From NCBI GenBank assembly GCA_946478915.1, contig CAMLER010000258.1, positions 1 through 7,079 on the forward strand: a stretch of 7,079 nt of DNA, given 5' to 3'. How positions within the stretch are numbered: position 1 is the first letter of the stretch; each line of letters begins with the position of its first letter. Under the pieces are notes generated by a model. That model made no database searches and was not told where the DNA came from. It worked only from the letters and a program-made list of their open reading frames with translations. This DNA is from an uncultured Chryseolinea sp. GTDB taxonomy: Bacteria; Bacteroidota; Bacteroidia; Cytophagales; Cyclobacteriaceae. Of this stretch, positions 1 to 6,787 are shown one piece after another. The translations under genes were made by a program, and so were the position numbers.

Positions 1-27
1 TTCTGGCTACCTTTGAATTTCGCAACG

Positions 28-951
28 ATGACCACAATCGCAATAAAAGACTTTTACCAGGAAATTTTCGGAACCGTTTGCTCTGAACTAAACTATTTTC
101 TGGACAACCAGGGCGCACATGACATCGGCCACTTTAACGTTTTCAATATTGCCGACATGTATTGTAAGAAGAATACGGTAATGCCGTACAACCGCAGGAC
201 GTACTATAAGATCAGCCTTATCAAGGGACGCAACCGTGTCGATTATGCGGACAAAGTGCTCGAAATCGAAGAGTATGGCGTTTTGTTCGCAACGCCAAAA
301 ATTCCGTATCGATACACGCCCTTAGACAATAATCAGGCAGGGCACTTTTGTGTCTTCACAACAGATTTCTTACCCAAATCCAAGACCGGTTTTGATATCG
401 ATAAGTTACCGATTTTTTCACCGCAGAGCGATTTTGTTTTTCAGATCTCTGCTCAACAAGCTGGAGAGGTGAACGCCATTTTTGAGAAAATGCATGGGGA
501 AATTCAGTCGGACTATACCTACAAGTACGACTTGCTTCGGAATTATGTGCTAGAGTTAATTCATTACGGGCAAAAGTTGCAGCCCGTCAAGCCCAGCCTA
601 TTACAAATCAATGCATCTACCCGCATTTTTAGTTTGTTCATAGAACTCTTGGAGCGTCAGTTCCCCATTGAGAACACAACGCAGGTGCTACAGTTGAAAA
701 CCGCCAAGGATTTTGCCGACGCGCTTCGCGTTCATGTGAATCATCTGAACAAAGTATTAAAAGAAACAACCGGCAAGACTACCACAGAAATTATCGCCAG
801 TCGACTGAGCCAGGAAGCAAAGATCCTGTTGAAGCAAACGAACTGGAACGTTTCTGAAATTGCTTATACGCTGGGCTTTGAGGAAGTCGCGCATTTTTCA
901 AACTTCTTTAAAAAGCAAAATCAGCTCTCTCCTGCCGCCTTCCGTGCATAA
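28..951 (+). CDS. AraC-family transcriptional regulator
   Basis: This is a DNA-binding regulator of about 307 residues, the usual length for an AraC protein with a sensing domain. The N-terminal half resembles the cupin-like ligand-binding domain of Bacteroidota AraC proteins: an RRTYYKISLI segment near residue 50 and a later GHFCVFTTDFL segment are typical. The C-terminal 80 residues (about 225-306) form the double helix-turn-helix domain. Its first helix pair contains FADALRVHVNHLNKVLKE, and the second begins near residue 275 with VSEIAYTLGFEEVAHFSNFF and ends SPAAFR, close to the family consensus. I prefer ATG at 28 over TTG at 13; the frame stays open to the window edge, so a start further upstream cannot be excluded. 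It lies 102 bases before a dehydrogenase on the same strand, a common pairing in which the regulator controls the enzyme. The effector is unknown. Confidence 0.9.
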   Translation: MTTIAIKDFYQEIFGTVCSELNYFLDNQGAHDIGHFNVFNIADMYCKKNTVMPYNRRTYYKISLIKGRNRVDYADKVLEIEEYGVLFATPKIPYRYTPLDNNQAGHFCVFTTDFLPKSKTGFDIDKLPIFSPQSDFVFQISAQQAGEVNAIFEKMHGEIQSDYTYKYDLLRNYVLELIHYGQKLQPVKPSLLQINASTRIFSLFIELLERQFPIENTTQVLQLKTAKDFADALRVHVNHLNKVLKETTGKTTTEIIASRLSQEAKILLKQTNWNVSEIAYTLGFEEVAHFSNFFKKQNQLSPAAFRA

Positions 952-1053
952 TACGCCCGTTTTGATTATTTGAATTTTACAAATAGCCGATTGATCCGCG
1001 CAACGAAGTCAGACGCGCAGCACATCAACTTTGTGTCATTAAAGAACATAAAA

Positions 1054-1821
1054 ATGACAAGCACAAAAAACAAAATCGCCCTGGTAACAGGTGGAAGCCG
1101 TGGCTTGGGTAAAGACATGGCACTTCAATTGGCAGCCAAAGGATTTGATGTGATGATCACCTATCACAGCAGGAGAGACGAAGCAGAAAATGTAGTCGAC
1201 CAAATAAAAGCACATGGCCGCAAAGCACATGCTCTTCAACTGGATGTGGCGCTCACACAAACCTTCGATTCCTTTGTAACAGATGTTTCCACGGCGCTGA
1301 AGACTACTTTCGGATCCGACAAACTTGACGCGCTCGTGAACAACGCTGGTGTGGGAACACATGTCTCATTTACCGATACAACGCCAGAGCAATTCGACAA
1401 CATGGTGAACATTCATGTAAAAGCACCATACTTCCTCACGCAAAAACTTCTTCCCGTAATGAATGACGAAGGAAGCATTGTTAACATTTCATCTGGCCTT
1501 GCGCGTTTTTCATTCCCGGGATATTCAGCTTACGGTACAATGAAAGGTGCTGTAGAAACGCTTACGAAATATCAGGCGAAAGAATTGGGTGCACGCAAGA
1601 TTCGCGTGAATGTCGTTGCACCTGGTGCCATCGAAACTGATTTTGGCGGCGGCGCAGTTCGAGACAATGAAGAATTGAACAACATGATTTCCTCCCTAAC
1701 TGCACTCGGCCGCGTTGGACTCGCGGACGATATCGGTGGGGTTGTGGCTTTCCTTTGCAGCGATGACGCGAAGTGGGTCAACGCCCAGCGTATCGAAGTT
1801 GCCGGAGGAATTTTTATTTAG
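1054..1821 (+). CDS. Classical short-chain dehydrogenase/reductase (SDR), NAD(P)-dependent
   Basis: This is a soluble oxidoreductase of 255 residues, the standard length of the classical SDR family. The Rossmann nucleotide-binding motif TGGSRGLG is at residues 12-19 and the structural NNAG motif at 96-99. The catalytic tetrad is complete: Asn119, Ser147, Tyr160 and Lys164 (YGTMK). The PGAIETDF segment at 190-197 and the C-terminal VAGGIFI ending also fit. The Arg at 16 and the basic pair at 40-41 suggest NADPH may be preferred, but this is only inference. The closest general resemblance is to FabG/glucose-dehydrogenase-like SDRs; the substrate cannot be named from sequence. I chose ATG 1054 because the protein then begins just before the first beta strand (KIALVTGG) and follows an A-rich, Bacteroidota-like leader; the open frame back to TTG 970 adds residues that do not look like SDR. 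It is probably a target of the upstream AraC regulator and ends shortly before a strong terminator. Confidence 0.93.
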   Translation: MTSTKNKIALVTGGSRGLGKDMALQLAAKGFDVMITYHSRRDEAENVVDQIKAHGRKAHALQLDVALTQTFDSFVTDVSTALKTTFGSDKLDALVNNAGVGTHVSFTDTTPEQFDNMVNIHVKAPYFLTQKLLPVMNDEGSIVNISSGLARFSFPGYSAYGTMKGAVETLTKYQAKELGARKIRVNVVAPGAIETDFGGGAVRDNEELNNMISSLTALGRVGLADDIGGVVAFLCSDDAKWVNAQRIEVAGGIFI

Positions 1822-1844
1822 GACGTAAGTTAGATGCCGCATTC

Positions 1845-1888
1845 AAATCCAATCCCGATAAAAGACCGGGATTGGATTTTGTTTTTTT
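1845..1888 (+). terminator. Rho-independent terminator after the SDR gene
   Basis: A perfect 13-bp stem pairs AAATCCAATCCCG (1845-1857) with CGGGATTGGATTT (1867-1879) around a 9-base loop. It is followed by a T-rich tail with seven consecutive T residues at 1882-1888. It starts 23 bases after the SDR stop codon. The opposite side of the stem is not T-rich when read on the minus strand, so it appears to work in the + direction only. It separates the AraC/SDR block from the two-component operon. Confidence 0.92.
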
Positions 1889-2061
1889 CATGAGCCCTTG
1901 ATACGGCAATTGGGCCGTGCATTTTGTAAACTTTCCAGGCAATCCATGAAACATCACTATGCGCCCTTGAACGAAAATAAAAATCAACCTATCACTTGTA
2001 ATTCCGTTAAAGAATTCCCGTAGGGTCATAATATTAGGTATAACTCAGAGGCTATTTTTTA
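1889..2061 (+). promoter_or_regulatory. Leader/promoter region of the two-component operon (no exact promoter assigned)
   Basis: These 173 bases lie between a strong terminator and the first gene of the kinase/regulator operon, so the operon promoter should be here. I searched by eye for the Bacteroidota pair (TTTG near -33 and TAnnTTTG near -7) and found no convincing copy. The only compact structure is a small hairpin, ACGGC (1903-1907) with GCCGT (1914-1918) around a 6-base loop. The last 30 bases before the ATG are A/T-rich with a T6 run just upstream of the start and no GGAGG-like ribosome binding site, which is usual in this phylum. Confidence 0.4.
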
Positions 2062-3075
2062 ATGAATAGGAACAAAATTCAGGTTGGCGTTGCGCTTGTC
2101 TTAGCGATATTTTACTCGTTGCCCTGGATCGCGCTGGCAGAACAATCAAAATTAATTGAGCAAGCTTTTCGCAATGGACTACTAATAAATCGAATTGCTT
2201 TTCTCTTTGTTTCTGTCTTTCTAACCACAATTCTTTTCTTTCAATACTATTTTCGTTGGAGACCATTGTTTGAGAGTAGAGTGCGCTTCCCGGCTGCTAC
2301 AAATTTATCAGCCAACGTAGTATTGGTAATCCTGGTTTGTATTGTGCTCGTCCATATAACCCATGAGTTCTTTCCCCGCGAAACCTCACGGAATTATTTG
2401 TTTCATTACCTCACCCGAACTTCGCTCGTAGCATTTGTTTCCTTTTTGGTCTGCCACGTTCTCGATCTGGTTTCCAAACTGGAAAGGGAAAAACTGAAGT
2501 CGGTTACCTTGGAGAAACAGAAAGCAGAAAATGAACTTGAAGTATTAAAGGCGCAAATAAATCCACACTTCTTTTTCAATTCGCTCACATCACTCAGCGT
2601 GCTGATACGAGAAGACGCAAAAAAGGCAATGGAATTTGTCAATCATTTGTCCAACGCTTTCAGATATATTCTCGACAAACGCGACCTATCAAAGGTGAGC
2701 CTTAAAGATGAACTTGCCTATCTTGAGTCATATATGTTCATGATGCGTCAGCGATTTGGCGACAGCTTGCAACTCAGTCTCCATGTGGACGATCTTCTTT
2801 TGAAAAAAAGTATTCCGCAATTTGCCTTACAATTAGTGGTAGAGAATGCCATTAAGCATAACATCATTTCTACACAATATCCCCTTACCGTGTCAGTATT
2901 ATCATCCCAGGATTCTATACTAATTCGGAATAATAGCCACCCAAAGAAATCCAATAACAAGGGATATGGAATCGGCTTAAAGAATCTTCACCTGCGGTAT
3001 TCCCTGCTTCAGAAAAAGAAGATTGAAATAATTCAAACTGATTCTTATTACGAAGTAAAATTACCGTTGTTATGA
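2062..3075 (+). CDS. LytS/YpdA-type sensor histidine kinase (membrane)
   Basis: This 337-residue inner-membrane kinase should phosphorylate the response regulator encoded next to it. Four hydrophobic segments are visible at about residues 8-26, 43-64, 84-101 and 118-138, with no large extracytoplasmic domain, so any stimulus is probably sensed in or at the membrane. A charged, coiled-coil-like linker (about 138-163) leads to the His_kinase domain: QINPHFFFNSL with the phosphoacceptor His169. The ATPase half has the N-box VVENAIKHN (Asn262) and a glycine-rich GYGIGLKNLHLRY segment at 301-313. A less standard RNNS stretch at 289-292 replaces the DxGxG box, as is normal for this family in Bacteroidota. 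Its stop overlaps the regulator start by 4 bases (ATGA), which implies translational coupling. The signal it senses is unknown. Confidence 0.94.
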   Translation: MNRNKIQVGVALVLAIFYSLPWIALAEQSKLIEQAFRNGLLINRIAFLFVSVFLTTILFFQYYFRWRPLFESRVRFPAATNLSANVVLVILVCIVLVHITHEFFPRETSRNYLFHYLTRTSLVAFVSFLVCHVLDLVSKLEREKLKSVTLEKQKAENELEVLKAQINPHFFFNSLTSLSVLIREDAKKAMEFVNHLSNAFRYILDKRDLSKVSLKDELAYLESYMFMMRQRFGDSLQLSLHVDDLLLKKSIPQFALQLVVENAIKHNIISTQYPLTVSVLSSQDSILIRNNSHPKKSNNKGYGIGLKNLHLRYSLLQKKKIEIIQTDSYYEVKLPLL

Positions 3076-3845
3076 CCGCACTTCCAGCAATCATTGTAGA
3101 AGACGAAATCAACGCAGCCAAAGATCTAAGTTATCTGCTGAAGGAATTGAATGCCAGTATCATAGTTTCAGCGATTCTTCCAAGTATAGAGGAAACCCTT
3201 TCATGGCTGCAGCAGAATGAGGCGCCAGCTCTGGGATTTTTTGACATCCAATTGCAGGATGGCCAATCCTTCGAAATATTTAAGCGCGCCAAATTTTCAT
3301 TTCCTGTTATTTTCACAACGGCATATGATGAATACGCGATCGATGCATTTAAAGTCAACAGCATTGACTATTTGTTGAAACCCATTCATAAGGATGCCTT
3401 GGAATTTAGTCTCAACAAGTTCAAAGAACTACGGCTCAATACCGTTTCTCATAGCAAACTTGAATCAATACTTAATATTACTGGCAAGGATAAAAGAACC
3501 TCCACCCTCCTGGTACAACATCGGGAAAAGCTGATACCTATTTTGATAGATGATTTTGCATATTTTTTTATCGAGAATGAGAATGTATACGGTTGCACGT
3601 CGAAGAATGTGATCCACACCATTGACTCTACCATGGAGCAATTGCAAGGTACAGTCGACCCGGATAAGTTTTTTAGAGCTAACAGACAATTTCTTATTAA
3701 CCGTTCCTCCATTCAGGAAATGGAAATATTTTTTAACGGCCGACTAATAGTCAAGTTGAATCCATCTCCTTCGGATCATATCGTGATCAGCAAGGCCCGC
3801 GTACCACTGTTCAAGAAGTGGCTGCAGACTTCAGTGTACAACTGA
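3072..3845 (+). CDS. LytTR-family response regulator
   Basis: This cytoplasmic DNA-binding partner of the preceding kinase is 257 residues long, the usual size. The N-terminal receiver domain (about 5-120) has the acidic pair Glu10-Asp11, the phosphoacceptor Asp58 in FFDIQLQDG, Thr82-Thr83 in the TTAYDEYAIDAF segment, and the conserved Lys103-Pro104 after DYLL. All phosphotransfer positions are intact. The C-terminal LytTR domain (about 145-250) is recognised by FFRANRQFLINRSSI followed by a beta-rich end containing VISKARVPLFKKWL. LytTR domains bind DNA with beta strands, generally at short direct repeats. The gene begins inside the kinase stop codon. Targets are unknown; the repeat-bearing interval just downstream and the Spy-like gene beyond it are natural candidates, but nothing in the sequence proves this. 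Confidence 0.94.
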   Translation: MTALPAIIVEDEINAAKDLSYLLKELNASIIVSAILPSIEETLSWLQQNEAPALGFFDIQLQDGQSFEIFKRAKFSFPVIFTTAYDEYAIDAFKVNSIDYLLKPIHKDALEFSLNKFKELRLNTVSHSKLESILNITGKDKRTSTLLVQHREKLIPILIDDFAYFFIENENVYGCTSKNVIHTIDSTMEQLQGTVDPDKFFRANRQFLINRSSIQEMEIFFNGRLIVKLNPSPSDHIVISKARVPLFKKWLQTSVYN

Positions 3846-3875
3846 GTAATCACGCGCGCATTTAAATAAAGCTAT

Positions 3876-4001
3876 TCATACAATAGCCGGGTGACCCCTA
3901 TCCAGATTTCCGGTCAGCATTTCAGTTGGGCGAGAAGATGCTTCACCCAGCATTTTTGCAGTCTCATTTAGATTTCCGGGAAAAGGTACCCGGTAACATC
4001 G
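3876..4001 (-). other. Short minus-strand open frame with internal repeats, possible gene remnant or dispersed repeat
   Basis: The 214-base gap between the regulator and the Spy-like gene is not featureless. On the minus strand an open frame runs for 41 codons (4001 down to 3879) before a TGA at 3876-3878, and it stays open a few codons further upstream to a TAA. It encodes a peptide containing PFPGNLNETAKMLGEASS and then PTEMLTGNLDRGHPAIV. The first in-frame ATG lies well inside it, leaving only about 25 codons. The composition looks protein-like but I do not recognise it, and there is no evidence of a ribosome binding site or promoter. It may be a decayed gene end, a small peptide, or an intergenic repeat that happens to stay open. 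Confidence 0.25.
3904..3979 (+). repeat. Two nested pairs of direct repeats in the regulator/Spy-like gap
   Basis: AGATTTCCGG occurs at 3904-3913 and again at 3970-3979, 66 bases apart. Inside that pair, CAGCATTT occurs at 3915-3922 and 3948-3955, 33 bases apart. Between the inner copies lies an imperfect palindrome, TGGG (3927-3930) against CCCA (3946-3949). Read on the minus strand the repeats encode GNL and ML residues of a short open frame, so they may be a coding effect rather than protein binding sites. Confidence 0.45.
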
Positions 4002-4059
4002 TTCTTTTAGAAAAAATTAGATAAACACAATTAAATACGATTTCAATTTATTCCTGCCG

Positions 4060-4431
4060 ATGATGGCAATCGTGCTGCTGGCACAATCGGCGCCCGCACA
4101 GTCAAAACTTGATAAGCTTATGACCAAAACAACTCCTGAGGAAAGGGCCGAAATGCAAACAAAGAATCTGGAGGAAAAACTCTCCCTGTCCGAAGATCAG
4201 TATCAGCAGGTGCATGAGATCAATCTGAAATACGCTCACAAAATGCAAAACATTTACAACACTGATCAGGGAAAACTTCAACGACTCAAAAGCATGAAGG
4301 CTGTTAGTGAAGATAAGGACAGAGAAATGAAGCGGGTATTGAGTTCCCAGCAATACAATGCATACCTGGAACAAAAAGAGAAGATGAAAGCAGGCGCAAA
4401 TGAAAGAAGAAAAAGTGGGAGTCGTAATTGA
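4060..4431 (+). CDS. Exported Spy/CpxP-like protein with two LTxxQ-type motifs
   Basis: This small protein of 123 residues from the first ATG appears periplasmic. It has a hydrophobic start ending SAPAQ, an A-x-A-type signal peptidase I site near residue 13, followed by a highly charged, helical body. Two LTxxQ-type motifs are present, LSEDQ (43-47) and LSSQQ (94-98), in a layout seen in Spy/CpxP-like and related Bacteroidota proteins; TPEERAEMQTKNLEEKL at 25-41 is also typical. E. coli members chaperone or monitor misfolded envelope proteins; that role here is inferred. The signal peptide looks cut short at ATG 4060: it has no basic n-region. The frame is open upstream to a TAG at 4018-4020, and the added codons (4021-4059) read INTIKYDFNLFLP, which would complete a normal signal peptide if ATA 4021 were the start. 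Either a non-ATG start is used, the start has mutated, or the short form is real. Confidence 0.75.
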   Translation: MMAIVLLAQSAPAQSKLDKLMTKTTPEERAEMQTKNLEEKLSLSEDQYQQVHEINLKYAHKMQNIYNTDQGKLQRLKSMKAVSEDKDREMKRVLSSQQYNAYLEQKEKMKAGANERRKSGSRN

Positions 4432-4497
4432 TTACAGTATCCCTACCGTTGCTCGACAATGCTACCAAAAAAAAGTCAGATTCAAAAAGAAAAAAAA

Positions 4498-5412
4498 ATG
4501 CAGGTCACAAAATTCGTTCTACATATCCTGATTGCAGTCACCCTTTTTGTCCGCTGCGATGATTCAGTCGAACAAGAAACGATTCACTATTATGATTCAA
4601 TAGAAGTTGACGGGTTTGATCGCTCCTACCTGGTGAATGTTCCCAGGCAGTATAAAAATGATAGCCCCGTTCCGCTGGTTATTGTGCTTCATGGCACAGG
4701 GGGAAACGCTGGCCAATCCGAAAGAGATTACAGTTGGACTGAAAAGTCTAACGCAGAAAACTTCATTGTTGTCTATCCTGAAGGCATACAAAACACCGGA
4801 AGACTAAAAGTACGAAGTTGGAATGCTGGCCGGTGCTGCCATTACGCAATGGAGGAGAACATCGATGACGTTAAGTTCATCAGTCAGTTAATTGAAAAAC
4901 TGACCGCCAAATATTCAATTGATGAAAAGCGACTGTTCATAACAGGTATCTCCAACGGAGGAATGCTCACATACAGGCTGGGTTGTGAAATGGCAGACAA
5001 AATTGCGGCTATTGCATCAGTGAGTGGAAACCTGATAACCAGTGAACCTTGCGAGCCGTCGCAGGAAATTCCCGTGTTACACATCCATTCTAGAGTTGAC
5101 ACCAAAGTTCCATTTGAAGGAGGAATTGCTTTGGGTGGTTATTACTTTCCTCCAGCAGATTCAGGTTTGCAGATTTTTATCAAACGCAACGGGTGCGATA
5201 ATGATCCAATTATTGAAGAACAATCAGATTACCGCTTCACCCAATGGAAAGAATGCGATGGAAGCAGTGTGGTTGAAAGTTATCTTGTATACGATGGAGG
5301 GCATTCCTGGCCGGGAGGACTTAGGCCAACTCCCCGGAGTGATGCTCCTTCAACAGCCATCGATGCCACAGATGTGATCTGGGAATTTTTCAAACAACAC
5401 CCGCGGCCATAA
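4498..5412 (+). CDS. Secreted PHB-depolymerase/LpqC-like esterase (alpha/beta hydrolase)
   Basis: This exported serine esterase (304 residues from this start) belongs to the LpqC/poly(3-hydroxybutyrate)-depolymerase-like family, which includes feruloyl and acetyl esterases. The oxyanion region is LHGTGGNAGQ (64-73), followed by the family signature WNAGRCC (108-114). The nucleophile is Ser152 in GISNGGM, the acid is Asp201 in HIHSRVDTKVPFEGG, and the base is His269 in DGGHSWPGG. The triad is therefore complete. An N-terminal hydrophobic stretch ends at Cys20 followed by DDS, suggesting a lipoprotein, although VRC is a poor lipobox because of Arg at -1. I chose ATG 4498, preceded by an A-rich tract, over in-frame ATG 4459, which would add a charged 13-residue leader before a signal peptide that already has a normal start. 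It follows the Spy-like gene on the same strand. The substrate (polyester, acetylated or feruloylated polysaccharide) cannot be told from sequence. Confidence 0.88.
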   Translation: MQVTKFVLHILIAVTLFVRCDDSVEQETIHYYDSIEVDGFDRSYLVNVPRQYKNDSPVPLVIVLHGTGGNAGQSERDYSWTEKSNAENFIVVYPEGIQNTGRLKVRSWNAGRCCHYAMEENIDDVKFISQLIEKLTAKYSIDEKRLFITGISNGGMLTYRLGCEMADKIAAIASVSGNLITSEPCEPSQEIPVLHIHSRVDTKVPFEGGIALGGYYFPPADSGLQIFIKRNGCDNDPIIEEQSDYRFTQWKECDGSSVVESYLVYDGGHSWPGGLRPTPRSDAPSTAIDATDVIWEFFKQHPRP

Positions 5413-5419
5413 AGGCCGC
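5403..5419 (+). other. GC-rich hairpin spanning the esterase stop codon
   Basis: GCGGCC (5403-5408) pairs with GGCCGC (5414-5419) around the loop ATAAA, which contains the TAA stop of the esterase gene at 5410-5412. There is no T-run after the stem, so it is not a typical intrinsic terminator. It might slow exonucleases or attenuate transcription before the next gene, 61 bases downstream of the stop; the structure is seen, the role is inferred. Confidence 0.4.
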
Positions 5420-5473
5420 CTGCTGATATCGGGTTGGCCGATCATCCGTCTTTTCCAATTAATACTTTCAGAA

Positions 5474-6787
5474 ATGAAAAATTTCAAAGGCCAGTACACT
5501 TCCGGTAGCGCTCCAATTTCGATCATCATAACAACGCTACTCCTGCTCTCCTGCCTGGGCTCACAAGGCCCAATATCATCTCCCGACTCCGGAAATATTT
5601 ATGGTAGTGGGTGGTCGTCCACCCATGGAGATGCTGGGAATACAGATTTCTCGAAAAGTCCGGTGCCCCAAAAAGTAAAACTGTTATGGGTTCGAAAATT
5701 TGAAGGGACCATAAACCTGGGTGCATCGTTTGGCGATGACGGAACGATTTATATTACCACCAGTGGAGAAGGATGCCATGTCTATGCATTGGATAGAACT
5801 ACCGGCGAAACAAAGTGGTGCAATGATAAGTTAAATGAATTTGCAGTGGCATCGGGAGTATTGATAGATAGAGACCAAAGACTTTTTATTGCGGACAATC
5901 AGCGGATGTACGCACTGGATAAAAATGGTAGTACACTCTGGAATGCCGACATCGATGGCTTTCCGTTTTCTGCTCATTTTACGCAGACCGGACGGTTGAT
6001 ATTCATCACGCATGTAGGAACCATTTATGTGCTTGATCGAAAAACCGGTAGGACAATTCTTCAACCAACGAAACTCGCAGAGAACATCGACTTACCTCCA
6101 TTTGATCCACGTGCCTGTATGCTTGGAACAAAAGATTGTCCTTGCGCAAATACTCCGGCCTTTGACCCGTTGAGCGGTAATGTGTACTTCACCTTCTGGT
6201 ACCCTGGAGCTTCAGGCGCCGCCCTGGTTGCTATGAGATATTCCGAAAAACCTGAGCCATATCTGGAGAAGCTCTGGCAAAATGATGACCTGCCTGGAGG
6301 AAGCGCATCGAGTCCTGACATTTCCTCAGACGGTACCACGGTTTACGTAAACGATAATGTCCGCTCTATTCACGCTATCGATACACGCACCGGTAATGTG
6401 CGATGGTCATATGATATCGGATACGCTACTGGCGGAAGTCAGTCAACCTCTCCGGATGGATACATCATGCCGGGCGGTGGCGATGGTGCCAAAATAATGT
6501 GTCTTCGCGACGAAGGGAACCGTGCCACCCTGATGTGGAAATCTGATACGCTTGAGAATCGCGGTATCGTTACCCAGACGTTAGGCCACCTTGCTCTTGC
6601 TACAATAAAAGTTGGAACGCTCAAGTATGAGTTAGCAATAATTGATGCGCGCAATGGCAAAATCTACGACCGAAATCCAATGCCCGGCAAACCGTTATTC
6701 TCCGTTGGCACAACAGTGGGCAGGGATGGATTAATTTTGGTACCGACTTTCAACGGCTACCTGTACGCATTTACGGAGGAAAATTGA
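5474..6787 (+). CDS. PQQ-like beta-propeller repeat lipoprotein
   Basis: This is a 437-residue exported protein. A hydrophobic signal ends in the lipobox LLSC with Cys27, so the mature protein is probably anchored in an outer or inner membrane by lipid. The mature start has HGDAGNTDFS (51-60), the entry motif of many PQQ-repeat propellers. Blade motifs follow: VYALDRTTGETKW (103-115), MYALDKNGSTLW (145-156), IYVLDRKTGR (184-193), then a HAIDTRTGNVRW repeat, an AIIDARNGK repeat and a final LYAF near the C-terminus. Such repeats mark the fold (about 6-8 blades) and do not prove bound PQQ. No dehydrogenase domain or haem motif is present, so it is more likely a binding or scaffold protein than an enzyme. 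A cysteine-rich loop, Cys215, Cys222 and Cys224, interrupts the blades. It starts 61 bases after the esterase stop and may be co-transcribed with it. The start is ATG 5474, which begins a normal lipoprotein signal. Confidence 0.9.
   Translation: MKNFKGQYTSGSAPISIIITTLLLLSCLGSQGPISSPDSGNIYGSGWSSTHGDAGNTDFSKSPVPQKVKLLWVRKFEGTINLGASFGDDGTIYITTSGEGCHVYALDRTTGETKWCNDKLNEFAVASGVLIDRDQRLFIADNQRMYALDKNGSTLWNADIDGFPFSAHFTQTGRLIFITHVGTIYVLDRKTGRTILQPTKLAENIDLPPFDPRACMLGTKDCPCANTPAFDPLSGNVYFTFWYPGASGAALVAMRYSEKPEPYLEKLWQNDDLPGGSASSPDISSDGTTVYVNDNVRSIHAIDTRTGNVRWSYDIGYATGGSQSTSPDGYIMPGGGDGAKIMCLRDEGNRATLMWKSDTLENRGIVTQTLGHLALATIKVGTLKYELAIIDARNGKIYDRNPMPGKPLFSVGTTVGRDGLILVPTFNGYLYAFTEEN

Noticed and set aside
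970..1053. N-terminal extension of the SDR from TTG 970
   Set aside because: The extra 28 residues precede a normal SDR start and have neither signal-peptide nor SDR character; ATG 1054 fits better.
1039..1362. Minus-strand open frame of 107 codons inside the SDR gene
   Set aside because: It lies wholly opposite a clear SDR with all catalytic motifs, and its product has no recognisable domain; it is a shadow of the coding strand.
3871..3887. Hairpin GCTATT/AATAGC after the response regulator as a terminator
   Set aside because: A 6-bp stem with a 5-base loop but no T-run after it; too weak to call.
3976..3993. CCGGG/CCCGG inverted repeat upstream of the Spy-like gene as an operator
   Set aside because: Only a 5-bp stem around an 8-base loop, with no second copy of the pair; compatible with chance.
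5042..5377. Plus-strand open frame of 111 codons in another frame within the esterase
   Set aside because: It overlaps the region holding the catalytic Asp and His of the esterase and has no family features.
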